DNA of 64,000 nt from JBGSIC01 sp041751875 (GTDB taxonomy: Bacteria; Bdellovibrionota; FAC87; UBA2466; JACKAF01), in the NCBI GenBank assembly GCA_041751875.1, contig JBGSIC010000029.1:372001-436000 (forward strand). The letters run 5' to 3'. The notes under the pieces are model-generated. The model worked only from the letters and a program-made list of their open reading frames with translations. It was not told where the DNA came from and made no database searches. The translations under genes were made by a program, and so were the position numbers. Shown one piece after another: positions 44,112-52,860 of the stretch; within the stretch, counting starts at the first letter, position 1; each line of letters starts with the position of its first letter.

Positions 44112-45140
44112 GTGAAGCCTATCTACATTAACGGGCGATTTTTAAATGCCCCTTTGACGGGGGTACAGCGTTACGCCACGGAAATTGCCGCACGCCTAAC
44201 CAGCGCCGATCTAGTCTGTCCCCCTAGGCTACCGCTGGGACTTGGCCAAGCGTGGGAGCAAGGACCCCTTGCGATGAAAACGCGCGACGGCGTCTTGTGG
44301 TCGCCGGCCAACAGCGGTCCCCTTAAACATCCCAAGCATGCCGTCACGATGCACGATACGGCAGTTTTCGATGTGCCAGAAGCCTTCTCCAAACCCTTTC
44401 GCTCTTGGTACGAATGGCTCTGGCCTAAGCTGGCCCACACAACTTCCGTGATTTTTGCGCCCTCGGAGTTTTCTAAAGAGAGGATTTGCGAACGCTTTAA
44501 AGTGGCACCGGAAAAAGTCATTCTCACTCCCAATGGGGTGTCGCCTTTTTTTAAGCGCGCCTCAGACGAAGATATTCAGGCGATGCGAACGGAGCTATCG
44601 CTACCTTTTCCTTACATACTGGCGTTGGGATCTGCTGATCCCCGTAAGGATTTCGCAATTATAGAAAAAGCCGCGAAGGCCTTTGTGGGAAAAGGCATGC
44701 CGGAATTTTTGTGGGTGGGGGGTAACGCCAAGCAGATTTTCCAATCTCAGGACAGCAAAAGCGCCGGGGCTTCGGGGCCGCTCCATATGCGAGGTTATGT
44801 CGCCGACGAGTACTTGCCCGCTCTGTACTCGGGCGCCGAAGCGTTCATTTTCCCCTCCCGATACGAAGGCTTTGGGTTGCCCGTTTTAGAGGCGATGGCG
44901 TGTGGTACTCCCGTCATTGCGTCGAACATTCCCCCGGTGCTCGAAGTCGCAGGGGATGCGGCCATCTTCTTTCCGGTCGGTAATTTAGATGGCTTGATAG
45001 ATGCGATTGACGAGGTCTTCGGCGATAGCGCGAAAGCGGCGGTACTCGGTGCAGACGGCATGCGACGATCGAAGCTCTTTACCTGGGAAGCTTCCGCTGT
45101 CGTGGTTCGTAAAGCCCTCAATACGCTCGCGTATTCTTAG
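44112..45140 (+). CDS. Glycosyltransferase family 4 protein
   Basis: The 342-residue protein shows a GT-B fold with the acceptor-side start NGRFLNAPLTGVQRYATEIA, APSEFSKERI and LTPNGVSPFF in the middle, LALGSADPRKDF at the donor-domain start, and the strong donor motif PSRYEGFGLPVLEAMACGTPVIAS with E-x7-E. It resembles WbaZ/mannosyltransferase-type enzymes of O-antigen or exopolysaccharide pathways. It stands alone here, with a GTG start lacking a clear ribosome site, and overlaps the recG stop by 4 bases tail to tail. Confidence 0.85.
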   Translation: MKPIYINGRFLNAPLTGVQRYATEIAARLTSADLVCPPRLPLGLGQAWEQGPLAMKTRDGVLWSPANSGPLKHPKHAVTMHDTAVFDVPEAFSKPFRSWYEWLWPKLAHTTSVIFAPSEFSKERICERFKVAPEKVILTPNGVSPFFKRASDEDIQAMRTELSLPFPYILALGSADPRKDFAIIEKAAKAFVGKGMPEFLWVGGNAKQIFQSQDSKSAGASGPLHMRGYVADEYLPALYSGAEAFIFPSRYEGFGLPVLEAMACGTPVIASNIPPVLEVAGDAAIFFPVGNLDGLIDAIDEVFGDSAKAAVLGADGMRRSKLFTWEASAVVVRKALNTLAYS

Positions 45141-47233
45141 CCACTCCGTAGGCGGTGAATCTTATTCTTCCAACGATTTTCCACCAGCGCCCGAATCTTC
45201 ACATGATCAGGCTGAGAAAGCGTGGGATCGGAGAGCAAAATAGCGTCGGCTTCTTGCTTGGCGAGTTCGAGTAGGTCGTTGTCCCGAAGCAGATGCCCCA
45301 CACGAAAGCCAGGCAAACCCGATTGTTGGGTGCCCAAAAACTCACCGGGGCCGCGGATCGCCAAATCTGCTTCCGCGATCTTAAAGCCATCTTCTGTTTC
45401 ACACATCACTTTCAGACGGCGCGAGGCCTCAAATTCAGCCACCAAAAGGCATTCGCTAGCTAGGTCTCCTCGGCCCACTCGTCCGCGCAACTGATGAAGT
45501 TGCGATAGGCCCAAGCGCTCCGGATGCTCAATCACCATGAGTGTGGCCTGGGCGACATCGATGCCTACTTCAATCACGGTCGTGGAAACCAGAATTTGGG
45601 TTTCTCCGGCGCGAAAAGCTTTCAATACACTTTCTTTTTCTTCAGATTTCAATCTGCCGTGAAGAAGTGCCAATCGAAGTTCAGGAAAAATCTCTTTTCT
45701 TAAACTGTCGTACATTTCGGTGGCCGAGCGCAGTTCTAGCTTATCGGATGCCTCAACCAGGGGATAGATGATGTAAACCTGCTCACCACGTGCCACCGTG
45801 CGCCGGATGTTTTGATAAAGGCCTGGCCTGTCTTGCGAGCGGATGATTTTCGTGGTGATAGGCTTTCGATTTGCGGGTTTTTCCTTGATCACACTCAAAT
45901 CCAAATCGCCATACAGGGTGAGAGCAAGCGTGCGCGGAATGGGGGTTGCCGTGGTCATCATCAGGTGAGGAACTAGCTCTGATTTTTGCAAAAGCTGAGC
46001 GCGTTGCTCGACGCCAAAGCGATGTTGCTCATCAATCACCACCAAACCTAGTTTGTTAAACGCGATAGCTTGTTGGAAAAGGGCGTGGGTGCCGATGACA
46101 AGATCCACTTTTCCGTCCTTCATCGATTTTAACACCTTCTTTTTATCCGGGTTTCCTTGGGAAAGAAGGCCGAGGGAAATACCGAGTGGGGTGAGCCATT
46201 CATTGGCTGTCTTAAAGTGTTGTAGCGCAAGAATTTCAGTGGGAACCATGAAAGCCGCCTGATAGCCCTCACTGCAAACAAGAGCGGCCGCCGCAAGAGC
46301 CACCACGGTTTTACCTGACCCCACATCGCCTTGTAGCAAACGAGTCATGGGGCGAGGTTTGCCGAGGTCTTCCAAGACTTGTCTCAGGGTAAGTGTTTGA
46401 TCGCCCGTGAGCTTAAAGGGAAGCGACTCGAGAAAGCGCGTCACCACGCTTTTACGGTCGGTAAACGGAATTCCCGGAATTTGAGCGCGATCGCGTTTAT
46501 TGAGTCCCAGCCCAAGCTGGAGAACGAAAAACTCTTCGAAGATAATTCTTTGGAGCGCTTTACTTAGCTCGTCGGGATTTTTGGGAAGATCTTCGGGAAA
46601 GTGGACGCTCGCAAAGCTCTTTCGCAGTGTGGGAAAGGCGTGGCGCCTACGCAGGTCTTCGGGCAAGGCATCGGCAAGTTCTTCTTCGCAGGTCTTTACC
46701 GTTTGGCCAATTAAGCGGCGCAGGGTTTTTTGATGCAGGCCTTCTGTCTCAGAGTAAACAGGGACAATGCGCCCAAAGTTTAGAGAAACGCGAGGACGAT
46801 CGCCGTCCAGATCTTTTAAAACCTCGTAGTCGGGGTGAACGATTTGGCGACGGCTTCCATAGAACGTAAGCGCGCCATAAACCAAGAGCTCATTGCCTAC
46901 TTCAAAATCGATTTCGAGCGCTTGAAAAGCGTGGAACCACATTAAAAGTAGGGTGCCACTTTTATCCCCGAATGTGACCTCGAAACGTCGCCCCCGTTTT
47001 TGCTTAATCATGCGCGCTTCAATCACTCGCCCGCGAAGCGTGACTGCTTCATTGGGTTGCATTTGGGCAATGGGACGAATCTGCCTACGATCTTCGTAGG
47101 TCCGAGGGACGAAATAGAGCGCGTCCTCTACGGTGCGGATACCTTTTTTTTCGAGAAGCTTACTGAGTTTCGGGCCAACGCCCTTGATGCTTTGAATGGA
47201 GGCGGAAAGAACGGGGCTTTCCAGTTCACTCAT
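45137..47233 (-). CDS. recG: ATP-dependent DNA helicase RecG
   Basis: RecG reverses stalled replication forks and migrates Holliday junctions. The 698-residue length is normal. The N-terminal wedge/OB domain (about 60-170, with LRGRVIEARMIKQKRGRRFEV) precedes the helicase core: LLQGDVGSGKTVVA, the DEQH box in VIDEQHRFGVEQR, TATPIPRTLA, STTVIEVGIDV and QLRGRVGRG, and the C-terminal GPGEFLGTQQSGLPGF. Its start overlaps the greA stop by 8 bases, so the two share a transcript. Confidence 0.96.
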   Translation of the reverse strand: MSELESPVLSASIQSIKGVGPKLSKLLEKKGIRTVEDALYFVPRTYEDRRQIRPIAQMQPNEAVTLRGRVIEARMIKQKRGRRFEVTFGDKSGTLLLMWFHAFQALEIDFEVGNELLVYGALTFYGSRRQIVHPDYEVLKDLDGDRPRVSLNFGRIVPVYSETEGLHQKTLRRLIGQTVKTCEEELADALPEDLRRRHAFPTLRKSFASVHFPEDLPKNPDELSKALQRIIFEEFFVLQLGLGLNKRDRAQIPGIPFTDRKSVVTRFLESLPFKLTGDQTLTLRQVLEDLGKPRPMTRLLQGDVGSGKTVVALAAAALVCSEGYQAAFMVPTEILALQHFKTANEWLTPLGISLGLLSQGNPDKKKVLKSMKDGKVDLVIGTHALFQQAIAFNKLGLVVIDEQHRFGVEQRAQLLQKSELVPHLMMTTATPIPRTLALTLYGDLDLSVIKEKPANRKPITTKIIRSQDRPGLYQNIRRTVARGEQVYIIYPLVEASDKLELRSATEMYDSLRKEIFPELRLALLHGRLKSEEKESVLKAFRAGETQILVSTTVIEVGIDVAQATLMVIEHPERLGLSQLHQLRGRVGRGDLASECLLVAEFEASRRLKVMCETEDGFKIAEADLAIRGPGEFLGTQQSGLPGFRVGHLLRDNDLLELAKQEADAILLSDPTLSQPDHVKIRALVENRWKNKIHRLRSG

Positions 47234-47699
47234 ACTTTATCTTGAGAATCTCGTACTCGATTTCGCCTTTGGGAATTTTCACCGTCACGAGGTCGCCCAC
47301 TTTGTTATTAATGAGTGCCTTAGCAACTGGTGTTTGGATGGAGAGAAGTCCCGCTTTTACATCGGCTTCTTCCGCACCAACGAGCTGGTAGGTTTTTTCT
47401 TCCGAAGATTCGGTATCAAGCAACGTTACGGTCGCGCCAAACTTCACTTGGTCGCTTTTGATTTCGCTGGGATCGATTACTTCGAAGCGAGCGAGCTTGT
47501 CTTCGAGTTCCGCAATCCGGCCTTCGATAAAACCCTGTTTTTCTTTGGCCGCGTCGTATTCGGCGTTTTCTGAAAGATCGCCGTGTGCACGGGCCACCGC
47601 AATTTCCTGAATAACTTCAGGGCGCGCTTTCGATTTCAGCTGCTTAAGTTCCTGTTCGAGCTTTAACCGCCCGCCTCTTGTAATCGGAAGAGAATCCAT
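47226..47699 (-). CDS. greA: Transcription elongation factor GreA
   Basis: GreA rescues backtracked RNA polymerase by stimulating transcript cleavage. The 157-residue protein has the N-terminal coiled coil with the acidic tip in ARAHGDLSENAEYDAAKE and the C-terminal FKBP-like domain with SIQTPVAKALINNKVGD. The basic upstream sequence includes a GGTACT-GA-AGTACC palindrome just before the start. It is followed by recG. Confidence 0.94.
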   Translation of the reverse strand: MDSLPITRGGRLKLEQELKQLKSKARPEVIQEIAVARAHGDLSENAEYDAAKEKQGFIEGRIAELEDKLARFEVIDPSEIKSDQVKFGATVTLLDTESSEEKTYQLVGAEEADVKAGLLSIQTPVAKALINNKVGDLVTVKIPKGEIEYEILKIKYE

Positions 47700-47750
47700 A
47701 AGGGTACTTCAGTACCAAACTATGCGCGCGATGCAAAGTCTGAATAAAAT

Positions 47751-47828
47751 GGTGCCTATCTACTTCCCGGCCGGGAAAGTGCCAGGTAATCACCCGCTAC
47801 CTTTACGGCCGGGAAGTAGATAGGCACC
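47751..47828. repeat. Long inverted repeat (REPIN-like element)
   Basis: A perfect 23-base inverted repeat (arms 47751-47773 and 47806-47828) brackets a 32-base centre. The outer ends read GGTGCCT and AGGCACC, and TTCCCGGCCGGGAA at 47764-47777 is itself a palindrome. The element fills most of the gap between carB (ending at 47837) and greA. The same outer sequence starts the element at 55145. Confidence 0.75.
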
Positions 47829-47836
47829 TAATATGC

Positions 47837-50800
47837 TTAGAGATATCGGGACTGGAGGGCCTGGGTGTCTACGGCAGTATGCTTCATTTTTGCAATGGCG
47901 CGGGTCCCTGCACGGGCAGCAGGAATAGTCGTAAAGTAGCAGATATTTCGCATCAGGGTGTTTCGCCGCAGCTCGTACGCAGCGCCGACTTCATGGACCC
48001 CCAAAGTAGACGTGTTGATGACGATCTGAATATCCTTATTCTTGATCATATCAACCACGTGGGGCCTGCCCTCATCAACTTTGTTCACCAACACGACCTC
48101 AATTTGTCGATCTTTGAGGTATTTCGCGGTACCTCGCGTTCCACAAAGAGTGAAGCCGAGTTCTTGAAGTTCCCTTGCGATAGGAACAAGCGCTTCTTTA
48201 TCCGCATCCCGCACGCTCAAAAAGACGGTTCCCTTTTGGGGGATGGAAAAGCCGGAACTCACCATCGCTTTTGCAAAAGCTTCTCCAAAGGTTTTTCCGC
48301 CGCCCATGACCTCTCCGGTCGAGCGCATTTCGGGGCCCAGAATAATGTCAGTATTGGGAAATTTTTTGAAAGGAAAGACAGATTCCTTCACATAAACCCG
48401 ATTCATCGGCGGAATCTGAATGTTGAGATCTTTTAGCTTCCGACCCAACATGACCTTCATCGCGATTTCAGAGAAAGCGACGCCGCGTGCTTTACTTGAG
48501 AAAGGTACGGTTCGGGAGGCGCGGGGATTTACTTCCAGAATAAATATCGTTCCGTTTTCAATCGCAAACTGGATGTTGATAAGCCCAATGACTCCCAGTT
48601 CCTTCGCCAGAAGATGAGTTTGACGGGTCAGCTCTTCTTGAACTTCATCGGATAAAGTGATGGGGGGCAAAGTACACGCGGAGTCTCCAGAGTGAACTCC
48701 AGCCTCATGAATCTGCTCGAGGATGCCACAAATCAAAAGTTCATCACCATCGAAAATACCGTCGACATCGACTTCAATGGCATTCTTGAGAAAACGATCG
48801 ATGAGTAGCGGAGCTTGCGGTGAAATTTCAATTCCCTTGAGCACCCATCTCTGAAAGTCGCGACTGTTATACAAAATTTCCATGCCGCGGCCGCCCAGTA
48901 CATACGAAGGACGAACCAAAAGGGGGAATCCCAATTTTTCAGCTGCTGGCAACGCGTCCGCGCGGTTACCGACGGTGCTACTTTCAGGCTGTTTCAAATC
49001 CAGTTTGTGGCAGAGAGCGCGGAACTTATCGCGGTCTTCAGCGATTTCGATCCCTTTACTGGGGGTTCCCAGAATTTTGCAATCGTATTCCGAAAGCTGC
49101 TTACTCAAGTTAAGTGGTGTCTGGCCGCCGAAGTGTACAACGATGCCGTCGGGTTTTTCCGATTCAATAATATGTAAGAGATCTTCAAGATAGAGTGGCT
49201 CGAAATAAAGTTTGTCGCTGATATCGTAATCCGTACTCACGGTTTCGGGATTGCAATTGACCATGATGGCTTCCAGGCCTTCTTCCTGAATCGCCTTAGC
49301 GGCCTGAACGCAGCAATAGTCGAACTCGATACCTTGGCCGATGCGATTGGGGCCGCCACCCAAAATCATTATTTTCTTTTTCTCACTGGTCTGTACTGGG
49401 TCACTTTTCCCGTCGTAAGTAGAGTAGAGATAAGGCGTGGTGGACTCAAATTCGGCCGCACAAGTGTCCACCATTTTAAAACCAGGGAAAATTTTCAGAC
49501 GGTAGCGTCTGGCACGCACCTGTTTTTCAGAAGAATTCATGAAATAAGCAATAGCGGCATCCGAGAAACCTGCGCGTTTCCAGCGGCGCAATCTGTCTTC
49601 GGGAAGATCGGCAAGATGGCTCTCCCAACTCCCAATTTCTTTTTCCATGTCCACGAGAGACTGGATTTGGTCCAAAAACCAAGGATCAATTTTAGTAGAT
49701 TCGTTGATCTCTTCGACACTCATGCCTTCGCGCATGGCTTGGGCAACCCACAAAAGACGATCGGGCTTAGGGTTGCGAATATAGTTACGCACGCCTTCGA
49801 TCCAAGCCTCACCCGATCGGAGTTTGCGGCGTTCTTTAATCGGATTCAGACCCCAGAGTTGAATTTCCAAACTGCGGAGAGCTTTGTTGAGAGACTCTTT
49901 AAAAGTTCTTCCGAAGGCCATGGCTTCGCCGACAGAGCGCATGGCTGGCGAGAGGCGCGTATCGGAACGGGGAAACTTTTCAAACGCAAACCGAGGCATC
50001 TTAGTCACAACGTAGTCGATGCTCGGCTCAAAGCATGAGGGTGTTTTCTTGGTAATGTCGTTTTGAATCTCATCGAGCGTGTAACCAACAGCGAGCTTAG
50101 TGGCGATCTTGGCGATAGGAAAGCCGGTGGCTTTTGACGCTAAAGCTGAACTACGCGACACGCGAGGATTCATTTCGATAGCAACCTGCCGTCCGGTTTC
50201 TGGGTGCACGGCAAACTGAATGTTTGATCCGCCTGTGTCGACCCCGACCTCACGAATGATGGCGAGCGAAGCGTCGCGCATGATTTGGTACTCTTTGTCG
50301 GTGAGAGTCTGCGCCGGAGCAACGGTTATGCTGTCGCCAGTATGCACACCCATGGGATCAATATTTTCGATAGAGCAGACAATCACAACATTGTCCTTAC
50401 TATCGCGCATGACTTCGAGTTCGTATTCTTTCCAGCCCAATACGGATTCTTCAATCAAGACGTCACTAACAGGAGAAGCCTCGAGGCCCTTTTGGCACTG
50501 GTCTGCGAATTCCTCGACGTTGTAGGCAATGCTGGCGCCCGTACCACCAAGAGTGAACGAAGGGCGAATGATGCAAGGAAAGCCAATTTCCTCGCTGAGC
50601 TTCATCGCCTCTTCGAGATTGCTCGCGTTTCCGCTGCGCGGATAATCCACTTTTACTCGGTCCAAGACCGCTTTGAAGCTTTTACGATTCTCTGCTGTTT
50701 CAATGGCCTTCTCATTCGCGCCGATGAGCTCCACATTGTATTTTTTGAGAATCCCTTTTTCCGAGAGATTCATCGCAAGGTTGAGCGCGGTTTGGCCCCC

Positions 50801-51070
50801 CATCGTAGGCAAAAGAGCTTGGGGTCTTTCGCGTCGAATAATGTCTTCTAAATACTCTACGGAAAGGGGCTCGATGTAGGTTTTGGTCGAAAACTCGGGA
50901 TCGGTCATGATAGATGCCGGGTTGCTATTGACCAAAATGACTTCATAACCCTCTTGCATAAGAGTGCGGCATGCTTGGGTGCCCGAGTAGTCGAACTCGC
51001 AAGCTTGTCCAATAACGATTGGCCCGGAGCCAATCAACAGAATTCTTTTTATGTCGGTGCGTTTGGGCAC
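47837..51070 (-). CDS. carB: Carbamoyl-phosphate synthase large subunit
   Basis: CarB makes carbamoyl phosphate from ammonia (delivered by CarA), bicarbonate and two ATP. The 1077-residue chain has the duplicated ATP-grasp structure: GSGPIVIGQACEFDYSG at the start of the first half, GGGPNRIGQGIEFDYCC at the start of the second (about residue 580), EVNPRASRTVPF, and the C-terminal MGS-like allosteric domain from about residue 945. The start is GTG, directly after the unknown orf. Last gene of pyrB-pyrC-carA-orf-carB. Confidence 0.97.
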   Translation of the reverse strand: MPKRTDIKRILLIGSGPIVIGQACEFDYSGTQACRTLMQEGYEVILVNSNPASIMTDPEFSTKTYIEPLSVEYLEDIIRRERPQALLPTMGGQTALNLAMNLSEKGILKKYNVELIGANEKAIETAENRKSFKAVLDRVKVDYPRSGNASNLEEAMKLSEEIGFPCIIRPSFTLGGTGASIAYNVEEFADQCQKGLEASPVSDVLIEESVLGWKEYELEVMRDSKDNVVIVCSIENIDPMGVHTGDSITVAPAQTLTDKEYQIMRDASLAIIREVGVDTGGSNIQFAVHPETGRQVAIEMNPRVSRSSALASKATGFPIAKIATKLAVGYTLDEIQNDITKKTPSCFEPSIDYVVTKMPRFAFEKFPRSDTRLSPAMRSVGEAMAFGRTFKESLNKALRSLEIQLWGLNPIKERRKLRSGEAWIEGVRNYIRNPKPDRLLWVAQAMREGMSVEEINESTKIDPWFLDQIQSLVDMEKEIGSWESHLADLPEDRLRRWKRAGFSDAAIAYFMNSSEKQVRARRYRLKIFPGFKMVDTCAAEFESTTPYLYSTYDGKSDPVQTSEKKKIMILGGGPNRIGQGIEFDYCCVQAAKAIQEEGLEAIMVNCNPETVSTDYDISDKLYFEPLYLEDLLHIIESEKPDGIVVHFGGQTPLNLSKQLSEYDCKILGTPSKGIEIAEDRDKFRALCHKLDLKQPESSTVGNRADALPAAEKLGFPLLVRPSYVLGGRGMEILYNSRDFQRWVLKGIEISPQAPLLIDRFLKNAIEVDVDGIFDGDELLICGILEQIHEAGVHSGDSACTLPPITLSDEVQEELTRQTHLLAKELGVIGLINIQFAIENGTIFILEVNPRASRTVPFSSKARGVAFSEIAMKVMLGRKLKDLNIQIPPMNRVYVKESVFPFKKFPNTDIILGPEMRSTGEVMGGGKTFGEAFAKAMVSSGFSIPQKGTVFLSVRDADKEALVPIARELQELGFTLCGTRGTAKYLKDRQIEVVLVNKVDEGRPHVVDMIKNKDIQIVINTSTLGVHEVGAAYELRRNTLMRNICYFTTIPAARAGTRAIAKMKHTAVDTQALQSRYL

Positions 51071-51742
51071 TTAAATCCTACTGTTATCGTCGTAAATTTT
51101 CTCAATCGGTAAATGGGTGTACAAGCGGTGTTTGAGGTACATACCCACTAACAACCACAACCAATTCTGGTAAGTGGAAAAATCTTTAGCTTTCTTAAAG
51201 TCTTTAATCTTTGCCTTGATGTACGGGTGAATCTCTTCCGGGTGATGACAAGGTTTGCGCAGAAAGAAGAAAGCTTTTTTCTTGGCCTCAGGGTCTTCTA
51301 TTCCCAGGCGCGCTTCGACGATGGCCCCTTTTGCGAAGGCCACCGTGTTCATGCGGTCCTCGCTGTTTACCTGATAGGTTTCACCCGAAAAAAGTTCTTT
51401 CAACTTTAGGCCGGAATCGGTGGCCTTTTGAATCACGTAAAGCCCGCGTTGATTGTTTCCCTTGATGGTCTTCCACGTGTCGTTTTCCTGGGGCTTCAAA
51501 CGTGTCACAGTTTCTGGCAGATTTTTCTCGAAGAAGCACCAATCGTAAAAATAGTCCCAAAGATCCTCGATGAGATCGTTGCTATCCGGCTGGGTTAACG
51601 TAATGCGCAGACGCGTGTGAAAGTCTTTGCGCATTTGTTCCAGAGTTTGTTTGTCCACGCTGTCTAGCACTTGCTGGACCAAATTTTCAAACTCGGGAGA
51701 CTGCGTCTCGCTGAGTGTAGTCTTTGCTGTTTGCTTCTTCAT
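51071..51742 (-). CDS. Unknown protein between carA and carB, SEC-C-associated-like domain
   Basis: The 223-residue protein is not a known part of carbamoyl-phosphate synthase. An N-terminal helical stretch with DYFYDWCFFEKNLPE leads to RGLYVIQKATDSGLKLKELF, SGETYQVN and KGAIVEARLG. That order (W-F-x-x-x-L, then a GLYxVxxxxxGxxLxxLxxGxxYxV strand set, then GxxxxARL) is one I associate with proteins that carry a SEC-C zinc motif, but here the zinc motif is absent. The gene overlaps carA by 4 bases and abuts carB, so its amount must be tied to theirs. Confidence 0.7.
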   Translation of the reverse strand: MKKQTAKTTLSETQSPEFENLVQQVLDSVDKQTLEQMRKDFHTRLRITLTQPDSNDLIEDLWDYFYDWCFFEKNLPETVTRLKPQENDTWKTIKGNNQRGLYVIQKATDSGLKLKELFSGETYQVNSEDRMNTVAFAKGAIVEARLGIEDPEAKKKAFFFLRKPCHHPEEIHPYIKAKIKDFKKAKDFSTYQNWLWLLVGMYLKHRLYTHLPIEKIYDDNSRI

Positions 51743-52845
51743 TCCAAGAAACCCTTTACGAAATTGTCAAAAAGCGATGAACCGTCTGAAGGACCTGGAC
51801 CCGCTTCGGGATGAAACTGGGCGCTGAGCAATTTCAATTTCTCAGATGTGAAACCTTGCACCGTCATATCATTTAAATTGAGGTGGCTAAGTGTGATGTC
51901 GTTCTTCTTCTCAAGCTCTTCCCGATTTACGGCAAACCCATGATTCTGCGAAGTGATGAGAATCTCTCCCGTACGCATGTCTTTCACGGGGTGATTGATA
52001 CCATGATGCCCAAATTTCAGTTTAAAGGTGGATACGCCCAAAGCACGGGCGAGCAGTTGGTGTCCCATGCAGATAGCGAACAGTGGAACCTTTCCAATCA
52101 TTTTACGAATTTGGTCGATAACAAACGCATCGACTTCGCCGGGGTCGCCAGGCCCGTTGGCAAGCATTACCGCTGCAGGTTTAAGGGCCAGAATATCCTC
52201 AAAGGATGTGTTGTAAGGAACAACCCATGCGCGATAACCACGTTTCTTTATATTTCGGAGAATGTTTCTCTTCACTCCGTAGTCCACCACAACAAAAGTC
52301 CCTTTTGGGCTGGGTATTTCGGGAGCAAACTCGTACTTTTGTTTGCAGCTGACAACGCTAACGAGCTCCAAACCTTCCATAGAAGGCACTTCTTCCAAAA
52401 GCTCTTTAGCGCGTTTAACGACGTCTGTGACACCGAGTGTGGGAAACACCACTCCCCTCTGTGCGCCTTCGTCTCGCAAAGTGCGGGTCAGTTCACGCGT
52501 GTCGATTTCAGAAATTCCGGGAATGCCCGCTTCACTAAGATAGGTATGGAGCGGCATCGTGGAGCGCCAGTTAGAAGGGCGTGAAACATATTCGCGCGCA
52601 ACAACGGCGCTTAAGTGCAAACGATCGGACTCGACATCGTCCGGGTTGATACCCGTATTGCCTAGGTGAGGGTAAGTGAGAGTGACGATCTGTTTGTAAT
52701 AGGAAGGATCGGTGAAAATCTCTTGGTACCCAGTCATCCCGGTATTGAAAACCACTTCTCCACCCGAGGAACACTGAGCCCCAAAGCCTAGCCCTTGAAA
52801 TAGATGACCTTTCTCAAGGTACAAAGCGCATGGCCAATCTGTCAT
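51739..52845 (-). CDS. carA: Carbamoyl-phosphate synthase small subunit (glutaminase)
   Basis: CarA releases ammonia from glutamine for CarB. The 368-residue protein starts with the family N-domain (LYLEKGHLFQGLGFG, FNTGMTGYQEIFTDPSY) and has a class I amidotransferase domain with the nucleophile Cys in FAICMGHQLLARALG and the His/Glu pair in QFHPEAGPGPSDG. It follows pyrC by 15 bases. Confidence 0.96.
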   Translation of the reverse strand: MTDWPCALYLEKGHLFQGLGFGAQCSSGGEVVFNTGMTGYQEIFTDPSYYKQIVTLTYPHLGNTGINPDDVESDRLHLSAVVAREYVSRPSNWRSTMPLHTYLSEAGIPGISEIDTRELTRTLRDEGAQRGVVFPTLGVTDVVKRAKELLEEVPSMEGLELVSVVSCKQKYEFAPEIPSPKGTFVVVDYGVKRNILRNIKKRGYRAWVVPYNTSFEDILALKPAAVMLANGPGDPGEVDAFVIDQIRKMIGKVPLFAICMGHQLLARALGVSTFKLKFGHHGINHPVKDMRTGEILITSQNHGFAVNREELEKKNDITLSHLNLNDMTVQGFTSEKLKLLSAQFHPEAGPGPSDGSSLFDNFVKGFLE

Positions 52846-52860
52846 GTGCCTGTGACTCTC

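Noticed and set aside
49334..50038. Long open frame opposite carB (and similar ones at 47879-48436, 51883-52584 and 5571-6164)
   Set aside because: Each is antisense to a well-conserved gene, has no ribosome site or recognisable motif, and is explained by codon bias of the real gene.
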